64,000 bases of DNA. It comes from Microtetraspora niveoalba. GTDB taxonomy: Bacteria; Actinomycetota; Actinomycetes; Streptosporangiales; Streptosporangiaceae. Positions 56,284 through 64,000 of this stretch are shown here, in pieces. How positions within the stretch are numbered: position 1 is the stretch's first letter; the number at the start of each line of letters is the position of its first letter. The translations under genes were made by a program, and so were the position numbers. A model generated the notes under the pieces. That model made no database searches. It had not been told where the DNA came from and saw nothing but the letters and a program-made list of their open reading frames with translations. Location of the stretch: the NCBI RefSeq assembly GCF_001570405.1, contig NZ_BBYM01000017.1:1-64000 (forward strand). The letters are read 5' to 3'.

Positions 56284-57714
56284 GTGAGTCGTCGAGCAAA
56301 GATCGTCTGTACCCTTGGCCCCGCGACGTCGTCGCCCGAGCGGTTGCGCGAGCTGATCGCCGCCGGCATGGACGTGGCCAGATTCAACCTCTCGCACGGC
56401 AGCCACGAGCTGCACAAGGAGGTGTTCGACCGCGTCAGGGCCGCCGCCGAGGAGGTCGGACGTGCCGTAGGCGTGCTCGCCGACCTCCAGGGACCCAAGA
56501 TCCGGGTCGGCCGGTTCGCGTCCGGTCCGGTGCGGCTCGGCTTCGGAGACGTGTTCACGATCACCACCGAGGATGTTCCCGGCGACCGCGACATCGTCTC
56601 CACCACGTACGCCGGGCTGCCCGGCGACGTGCGGCCGGGCGACACCGTCCTGGTGGACGACGGGCGCCTCCACCTGGAGGTGACCGCCGTCGACGGCCCC
56701 CGCGTGGTCACCCGCGTCGTCATCGGCGGCATGATCTCCGACAACAAGGGCCTCAACCTGCCCGGCGTCGCGGTCAGCGCGCCGGCCCTCACCGAGAAGG
56801 ACGAGACCGACCTGCGCTGGGCGCTGCGCACCGGCTTCGACATGATCGCGCTGTCCTTCGTGCGCTCGCCCCTCGACGCCGACATCGTGCGCGGGATCAT
56901 GGAGGAGGAGGGCGTCCACCTCCCGCTGCTCGCCAAGATCGAGAAGCCGCAGGCCGTCGCCTGCCTGGAGGAGATCGTCGACGCGTTCGACGGCATCATG
57001 GTCGCCCGCGGCGACCTCGGCGTCGAGCTGCCGCTCGAGCAGGTGCCGATCGTCCAGCGCCGCATCATCGAGCTGTGCCGCGACAAGGCTCACCCGGTCA
57101 TCGTCGCCACCCAGATGCTCGACTCCATGATGAGCGCCCCCCGGCCGACCCGCGCCGAGGCGTCCGACGTCGCGTACGCCGTCATGGACGGGGCCGACGC
57201 GGTCATGCTGTCCGGCGAGACGTCGGTCGGCAGCTATCCCGTCGAGTCGGTCTCCACGATGGCCCGCATCGCGACGGCCGCCGAGAGCGCCACCCTGCAC
57301 GCCACGCACACCCTGGAGCGGCTGCCCGAGACCACGGGCGGCGCCATCGCGCGCGCCGCGGCCGAGGTCGGCGCGATCGTCGGCGCCAAGGCCCTGGTCG
57401 CGTTCACCATGTCGGGCGAGACCGCGCGGCGGCTGGCGCGCTACCGCTCGCCGATCCCGCTGCTCGCCTTCACCTCCAACCCGCAGGTCCGCGGCCAGCT
57501 CGCGGTGACCTGGGGCGTCGAGACCTTCGAGGTGCCCTTCGTGCACCACACCGACGACATGGTGCGGCAGGTCGAGGCGTCGCTGCTCACGCTCGGCGAC
57601 TTCGAGAAGGGCGACAAGATCGTCATCGTGGCGGGCTCCCCGACCGGGATCCCGGGCTCGACCAACTTCCTGCGCGTGCACACCATCGGCTCTGCGGTGG
57701 CCCACCCCCGCTGA
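56284..57714 (+). CDS. pyk: Pyruvate kinase
   Basis: Final glycolytic enzyme, PEP plus ADP to pyruvate plus ATP. 476 residues. RRAKIVCTLGPATSSPE opens the barrel, MDVARFNLSHGSHE binds nucleotide and potassium, the active-site signature is LLAKIEKPQAVACLEEI with the catalytic Lys, and MVARGDLGVELP and ATQMLDSMM bind metal and substrate. GTG start. A hairpin follows after 16 bases. Confidence 0.98.
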   Translation: MSRRAKIVCTLGPATSSPERLRELIAAGMDVARFNLSHGSHELHKEVFDRVRAAAEEVGRAVGVLADLQGPKIRVGRFASGPVRLGFGDVFTITTEDVPGDRDIVSTTYAGLPGDVRPGDTVLVDDGRLHLEVTAVDGPRVVTRVVIGGMISDNKGLNLPGVAVSAPALTEKDETDLRWALRTGFDMIALSFVRSPLDADIVRGIMEEEGVHLPLLAKIEKPQAVACLEEIVDAFDGIMVARGDLGVELPLEQVPIVQRRIIELCRDKAHPVIVATQMLDSMMSAPRPTRAEASDVAYAVMDGADAVMLSGETSVGSYPVESVSTMARIATAAESATLHATHTLERLPETTGGAIARAAAEVGAIVGAKALVAFTMSGETARRLARYRSPIPLLAFTSNPQVRGQLAVTWGVETFEVPFVHHTDDMVRQVEASLLTLGDFEKGDKIVIVAGSPTGIPGSTNFLRVHTIGSAVAHPR

Positions 57715-57730
57715 TCCGAGTTCGGAACCG

Positions 57731-57769
57731 ACACGACCCGGTGGCCCCCCGGCCGCCGGGTCGTCGTGT
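57731..57769 (+). terminator. Terminator hairpin after pyk
   Basis: ACACGACCCGG (57731-57741) pairs with CCGGGTCGTCGTGT (57756-57769) with a three-base bulge and a 14-base loop. No T-run follows. Confidence 0.5.
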
Positions 57770-57930
57770 GTGCCGCGCTGGGAAGTGGCTCTCCGCACAC
57801 ATTTCCCTTACGTCGCGTTATGAAGACATAGCTGTCGGTGGCCGAAAACCGGTTGATCAAACGCGGGAGCCTGGGCAACCATGGCGGGAGCGAGCCCCGT
57901 CCCCGTCAGGTGAGGAGTCTGCGCCCGGCC

Positions 57931-59712
57931 ATGCCGTCACGATCAGGCCCCACCTCAGACGCTCGAAAACCCTCCTGGACCTCGCTGTGGCGGCTGAAGT
58001 CCTATCTCCGCCCCTACACCCGGCCGCTCGTCCTCATGTGGACGGCGGCCGTGCTCGGTATCGCGGCCGGCATCCTGACGCCGCTCGTCGGCAAGGAGAT
58101 CATCGACGGCCCGGTGACGCACGGCGACCAGGCCGCCCTGCTGCCGCTGGGGCTGCTCGCGCTCGCGCTCGGCGTCGCCGAGGCCCTCCTCACCTTCCTG
58201 CGCCGGTGGTCCCAGGCCGCTCCCGTGCTCGGCCTGGAGACGGCGATCCGCGACGACCTGTACCGCCACCTCCAGCGGCTGCCGATGCGCTTCCACGACG
58301 AGTGGCAGTCCGGGCAGCTCCTCTCCCGCGCGACCACCGACCTGTCCACGATCCGGCGGTTCCTCGGGTTCGGCGTGCTGTTCCTCGTGATGAACGTCCT
58401 CCAGCTCTCCACCGTGATCGTGGTGCTCCTGAGGATGTACTGGCCGCTCGGCCTGCTCGTCGCCGGGTCGGCGATCCCCGTCGTCGTCCTGTCGCTGCGC
58501 TTCGAGAAGCGCTACATCCGCATCTCCCGCCAGGTGCAGGACGAGCAGGGCGACCTGGCCACCTTCGTCGAGGAGGCCGCGCTCGGCATCCGCACGATCA
58601 AGGCGTTCGGACGGCGGCGCCACGTGGCGGCGACGTACGACGGGCTGGCGGGCAGGGTGCACCGCACCTCGCTGGACAAGGTGGGGCTGTCCTCCCGGTT
58701 CTTCACCTTCCTCGAAGTGGTGCCGAACGTCACCCTCGCCATGGTGCTGCTCCTCGGCGCGCTCGCCGTCGGCGGAGGCTGGCTGACCCTCGGCACCCTG
58801 GTCGCCTTCACCACGCTGGTGCTCCAGCTCGTCTGGCCGGTCACCTCGCTCGGCTACATCCTGGCGATGGGCCAGGAGGCCATGACCTCGGCCGACCGGG
58901 TGGTCGAGGTGCTCGACACCGAGCCCGAGATCGTCGGCGGCGCGCGGGTCCTGTCCGCGCCGCGCGGCCACCTGAGGTTCGAGGGTGTCGGCTTCCGGTT
59001 CCCCGGAGCGGAGCGGCCCGTGCTGAACGACGTCTGGCTCGACGTCGAGCCGGGCGAGACCGTCGCCGTCGTCGGCGCGACCGGCTCGGGCAAGACCACG
59101 CTCACCGCGCTGGTGCCGCGCCTGGTGGACGTCACCGCGGGCCGCGTCACCGTCGACGGCCACGACGTGCGCGACCTGTCCCTCACGTCGCTGCGCTCGG
59201 TCGTCGCCACCGCGTTCGAGGAGCCCACGCTGTTCTCGATGAGCGTCCGCGAGAACCTCACCCTCGGCCGCCGGGACGCCACCGACGAGGAGGTGCGCAC
59301 CGCCCTGGAGATCGCCCAGGCCACCTTCGTGTACGACCTGCCCTGGGGGCTCGACACCCGCATCGGCGAGCAGGGCATGTCCCTGTCCGGCGGCCAGCGG
59401 CAGCGCCTCGCCCTGGCCCGCGCGGTGCTCGGCAGACCCCGCGTCCTCGTCCTGGACGACACCCTCTCGGCCCTCGACGTGGAGACCGAGGCGCTGGTCG
59501 AGGAGGCGCTGCGCGGCGTCCTCGCCGACGCCACCGGCCTCGTCGTCGCGCACCGGGCCTCGACCGTGCTGCTCGCCGACCGGGTCGCGCTGCTGCGGGA
59601 CGGCACCGTCACCCACGTCGGCCGCCACGCCGACCTGCTGGCAGGGGTGCCCGAGTACCGGGCGCTCCTCGCGCAGGACGCCGAGCTCGACCCGGAGGAG
59701 GCGCTGCGGTGA
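57931..59712 (+). CDS. ABC exporter half-transporter with degenerate Walker B (heterodimer subunit 1)
   Basis: A 593-residue ABC_membrane-ATPase protein. Six helices start at LVLMWTAAVLGIAAGILTPL. Walker A is GATGSGKTT and the signature LSGGQRQ is normal. Walker B reads VLVLDDTLSALD, with Asp replacing the catalytic Glu, while the H-loop keeps His (VVAHRAST). This marks the degenerate half of a heterodimeric exporter, milder than the pair at 28.3-31.9 kb. ATG 57931 gives a length close to the partner; an open frame runs up to GTG 57838. The stop overlaps the partner GTG by four bases. Confidence 0.9.
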   Translation: MPSRSGPTSDARKPSWTSLWRLKSYLRPYTRPLVLMWTAAVLGIAAGILTPLVGKEIIDGPVTHGDQAALLPLGLLALALGVAEALLTFLRRWSQAAPVLGLETAIRDDLYRHLQRLPMRFHDEWQSGQLLSRATTDLSTIRRFLGFGVLFLVMNVLQLSTVIVVLLRMYWPLGLLVAGSAIPVVVLSLRFEKRYIRISRQVQDEQGDLATFVEEAALGIRTIKAFGRRRHVAATYDGLAGRVHRTSLDKVGLSSRFFTFLEVVPNVTLAMVLLLGALAVGGGWLTLGTLVAFTTLVLQLVWPVTSLGYILAMGQEAMTSADRVVEVLDTEPEIVGGARVLSAPRGHLRFEGVGFRFPGAERPVLNDVWLDVEPGETVAVVGATGSGKTTLTALVPRLVDVTAGRVTVDGHDVRDLSLTSLRSVVATAFEEPTLFSMSVRENLTLGRRDATDEEVRTALEIAQATFVYDLPWGLDTRIGEQGMSLSGGQRQRLALARAVLGRPRVLVLDDTLSALDVETEALVEEALRGVLADATGLVVAHRASTVLLADRVALLRDGTVTHVGRHADLLAGVPEYRALLAQDAELDPEEALR

Positions 59713-61538
59713 GCGGGGAGGCGACGGGGGACGGGTGGCGCGGCGTCGCCGCCGAAGACCAGGACAACCTCTCCGACCGGGTGTCGCTCCTGCTGCGCAC
59801 CCGCTCCCGCCGGCTGCTCGGCGGCCTGCTGCGCCCGCACCGGCGCGGCATGGCGCTGCTGATCGCGATCATCGTGCTGTCCAGCGCCGCCGGGCTGGCC
59901 ATCCCGTACCTCGTCGCGGTCGGCATCGACGAGGGCATCCCGCCGATGTTGCGCGGCGGAGGTCCGGGGACGCTGCTCGTCATCGTCGCGGCGCTCGTCG
60001 CGGCCGCGCTGGTCCAGGCGCTCACCCGGCGGGCGTTCCTGCGGCTGTCCGGCCGCATCGGCCAGGACATCCTGCTCGAACTGCGCCGCCGCGTCTTCGA
60101 CCACTTCCAGCGGCTGTCCCTGTCGTTCCACGAGAAGTACACGTCGGGACGGGTGATCTCACGGCTCACCTCGGACATCGAGGCGATCGCCGAGCTGCTC
60201 GCCTCCGGCCTGGACGGGCTCGTCACGGCGGTGCTCACGCTCGCCGGCACCGCCGTCATGCTGCTCGCGCTCGACGCGCAGCTCGCCGCGGTGGCGCTGC
60301 TGCCGCTGCCCCTGCTGCTGCTGTTCACCCGCTGGTTCCGGCGCTCGTCCAGCGTCACCTACCGCAGGACCAGGGAGGCCGTCGCCCTGGTCATCGTCCA
60401 CTTCGTCGAGTCGATGACCGGCATCCGCGCCGTCCAGGCGTTCCGCAGGGAGCCGCGCAACCAGGAGATCTTCGAACGGCTCAACGACGGCTACCGCGAC
60501 GCCAACATGCGAGGGATGCGGCTCGTCGCCGTCTTCATGCCCGGCATCAAGCTGATCGGCAACGTGACCGTGGCCGCCGTCCTGCTGTACGGCGGCTGGC
60601 TGGCGCTCCACGACGCCGTCACCGTCGGCGTGCTGGCCGCGTTCCTGCTCTACCTGCGCCAGTTCTACGAGCCCATGCAGGAGATCAGCCAGTTCTACAA
60701 CACGCTCCAGTCGGCGGGCGCGGCGCTGGAGAAGTTGTCCGGGGTGCTGGAGGAGGAGCCGGCCGTCGCCGAGCCCCGCCGCCCCGCGGCCCTGCCGTAC
60801 GCGAAGGGGACGGTGCGGTTCGAGGGGGTCGAGTTCCGCTATCCGGGCGGCCCGCCGGTCATCCCGGCGCTCGACCTGGAGATCCCGGCCGGACAGACCG
60901 TGGCGGTCGTCGGCACGACGGGCGCGGGCAAGACCACCGTGGCGAAGCTGATCTCCCGGTTCTACGACCCGGTGGCCGGCCGCGTCCTGCTCGACGGCGT
61001 GGACCTGCGCGACCTCGGCGAGGCGACGCTGCGCCGGTCGGTGGTCATGGTCACCCAGGAGAACTTCCTGTTCACCGGCACGGTCGCCGACAACATCAGG
61101 TTCGGCCGGCCCGACGCCCCGGACGAGGACGTCGTCGCGGCCGCCCGCGCGATCGGGGCCCACACGTTCGTCTCCGGGCTGCCCGACGGGTACGACACCC
61201 AGGTCGGCAAGCGCGGCGGGCGGATGTCGGCCGGTCAGCGCCAGCTCGTGGCCTTCGCGCGGGCGTTCCTCGCCGACCCGTCCGTCCTCATCCTCGACGA
61301 GGCGACCTCCAGCCTGGACGTGCCGAGCGAGCGGCTCGTCCAGCGGGCGCTGCGCACGATTCTGGCGGACCGTACCGCGGTGATCATCGCGCACCGGCTG
61401 TCCACGGTGGAGATCGCCGACCGGGTGCTCGTCATGGAGGACGGCCGCGTGGTCGAGGACGGCCCGCCGGACCGGCTCGTCGCCGGGGCGGGGCGCTTCG
61501 CCCGGTTGCACCGCGCCTGGCTCGACAGCCTCGCCTGA
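59709..61538 (+). CDS. ABC exporter half-transporter with catalytic ATP site (heterodimer subunit 2)
   Basis: A 609-residue partner. Six membrane helices follow an acidic N-terminus. Walker A GTTGAGKTT, Walker B VLILDEATSSLD with Glu and H-loop IIAHRLST are intact; the signature is MSAGQRQ rather than LSGGQ. With the preceding protein it forms one canonical and one altered ATP site. Substrate unknown. After its stop, 61539-61634 holds no gene; a short GGGGCGCCCC palindrome (61547-61556) may help termination. Confidence 0.92.
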   Translation: MSGEATGDGWRGVAAEDQDNLSDRVSLLLRTRSRRLLGGLLRPHRRGMALLIAIIVLSSAAGLAIPYLVAVGIDEGIPPMLRGGGPGTLLVIVAALVAAALVQALTRRAFLRLSGRIGQDILLELRRRVFDHFQRLSLSFHEKYTSGRVISRLTSDIEAIAELLASGLDGLVTAVLTLAGTAVMLLALDAQLAAVALLPLPLLLLFTRWFRRSSSVTYRRTREAVALVIVHFVESMTGIRAVQAFRREPRNQEIFERLNDGYRDANMRGMRLVAVFMPGIKLIGNVTVAAVLLYGGWLALHDAVTVGVLAAFLLYLRQFYEPMQEISQFYNTLQSAGAALEKLSGVLEEEPAVAEPRRPAALPYAKGTVRFEGVEFRYPGGPPVIPALDLEIPAGQTVAVVGTTGAGKTTVAKLISRFYDPVAGRVLLDGVDLRDLGEATLRRSVVMVTQENFLFTGTVADNIRFGRPDAPDEDVVAAARAIGAHTFVSGLPDGYDTQVGKRGGRMSAGQRQLVAFARAFLADPSVLILDEATSSLDVPSERLVQRALRTILADRTAVIIAHRLSTVEIADRVLVMEDGRVVEDGPPDRLVAGAGRFARLHRAWLDSLA

Positions 61539-61634
61539 CCGGCGGGGCGCCCCGTCGTCGTATGTCCTCCACCAGTGGGAACACCGACTCTCATCGGGGC
61601 GCCAGGGCGTACGTCGCCTGAGGCCATCCTAAAC

Positions 61635-61681
61635 TTGGACTATTCAATCTCTTGTGATGTTCCTGTTTGTGAAGGTAGGTT
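61635..61681 (+). promoter_or_regulatory. furA-katG promoter and candidate FurA operator
   Basis: TTGTGA (61652-61657), 18 bases, TAGGTT (61676-61681), then six bases to the furA ATG, so the mRNA is probably leaderless, as known for mycobacterial furA. Just upstream, TTGGACTATTCAA (61635-61647) is an imperfect palindrome in an AT-rich patch that resembles the FurA/CatR sites before actinobacterial furA-katG genes, pointing to autoregulation. Confidence 0.65.
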
Positions 61682-61687
61682 TGCGCG

Positions 61688-62125
61688 ATGACCGCATCCC
61701 GGACTCCGACCACCGCCGACGAGTTGCGCGGTGCCGGACTACGAGTGACGGCCGCCCGTGTCGCACTGCTCGAGACCGTCCGGGGCGGCGACCACCTTGA
61801 TGTCGAGGCCATCGCCTCGGGGGTACGCGATCGTGTGGGCCATGTCTCCCTTCAGGCCGTGTACGAGGCCCTCCACGCCCTCACCGCGGCGGGACTCGTC
61901 CGCCGCATCGAACCGGCCGGCAGTCCGGCCCGGTTCGAAGGGCGTGTCGGGGACAACCATCACCACGTCGTGTGCCGGTCGTGCGGCGTCGTCGCCGACG
62001 TCGACTGCGCGGTCGGCGCCGCGCCCTGCCTGTCCGCGTCGAACGACCACGGCTTCTCGATCGACGAGGCCGAGGTCATCTACTGGGGCCTGTGCTCCGA
62101 CTGTTCCACCACTCGCAGTTCCTGA
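61688..62125 (+). CDS. furA: Fur-family peroxide-responsive repressor
   Basis: A 145-residue Fur protein. A winged helix (RVTAARVALLETV, then VSLQAVYEALHALTAAGLVRRIE) is followed by the metal-binding part DNHHHVVCRSCGVVADV. Two CxxC pairs (CRSC and CSDC) would bind structural zinc. It lies 33 bases before katG, the classic furA-katG arrangement in actinobacteria in which the repressor senses peroxide through its bound metal and controls both genes. Confidence 0.92.
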   Translation: MTASRTPTTADELRGAGLRVTAARVALLETVRGGDHLDVEAIASGVRDRVGHVSLQAVYEALHALTAAGLVRRIEPAGSPARFEGRVGDNHHHVVCRSCGVVADVDCAVGAAPCLSASNDHGFSIDEAEVIYWGLCSDCSTTRSS

Positions 62126-62134
62126 GCATCGTGA

Positions 62135-64000
<1,866 letters not shown>

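Overview
The window is a 64-kb chromosomal segment of a high-GC actinomycete. Nearly every codon ends in G or C, GTG starts are common, and the gene content is the vertically inherited dnaE / his / trp / lgt / gltBD / pyk neighbourhood of filamentous Actinomycetota. The Streptosporangiales are the most likely home, but that is an inference from gene content and style, not a database match. No tRNA, rRNA, CRISPR array, insertion sequence or prophage was seen. The left edge cuts a chorismate mutase gene and the right edge cuts katG.

Layout. 1-12 kb: chorismate mutase tail, dnaE, a class A penicillin-binding protein, murA, a DUF2567 membrane protein, an amidase, a YbaK-type deacylase and an MFS exporter. 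12.2-18.7 kb (minus strand): a DeoR-regulated, translationally coupled operon of APC permease, GlpK-like kinase, GlpA-like dehydrogenase with a BFD-type cysteine domain, and an FAD/NAD oxidoreductase. 18.9-24.7 kb: the histidine operon hisD-hisC-hisB-orf-hisH-priA-ridA-hisF. 24.7-38 kb: a block separating hisF from hisI, with an NmrA-like protein, a LacI regulator, two paralogous membrane microproteins, a TIGR03085 protein, a heterodimeric ABC exporter, a polyamine-type ABC importer, a FadR/GntR regulator and a Cache-domain protein. 38-43.3 kb: hisI, the TIGR02234 protein, a CD225/dispanin protein, DUF2752, trpC, trpB and trpA; trpE, trpF, trpD and trpG are absent. 43.4-47.5 kb: a MauE/DsbA-type thiol redox pair, lgt, a VIT-family metal transporter and an unrecognised anchored protein. 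48-54 kb: gltB and gltD. 54.2-64 kb: an S8 protease, pyk, a second heterodimeric ABC exporter, furA and katG.

How the genes work together. The his and trp clusters cover most of histidine synthesis and the last steps of tryptophan synthesis. PriA joins them, because it can do both the HisA and TrpF isomerisations. gltBD supplies glutamate. dnaE, murA, the PBP and lgt are housekeeping genes for replication and the cell envelope. furA-katG is a peroxide-response pair.

Regulation. Many genes that start a transcription unit have a TANNNT -10 hexamer six or seven bases before the start codon, the geometry of leaderless mRNAs. The clearest cases are murA, the DUF2567 gene, hisD, the TIGR03085 gene, pyk and furA. 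Perfect GC-rich hairpins separate several convergent genes. The best candidates for undescribed biology are the DeoR/APC/kinase/flavoprotein operon, the tandem microprotein pair, the short reading frame coupled to trpC, and the FadR-Cache-polyamine transporter unit.
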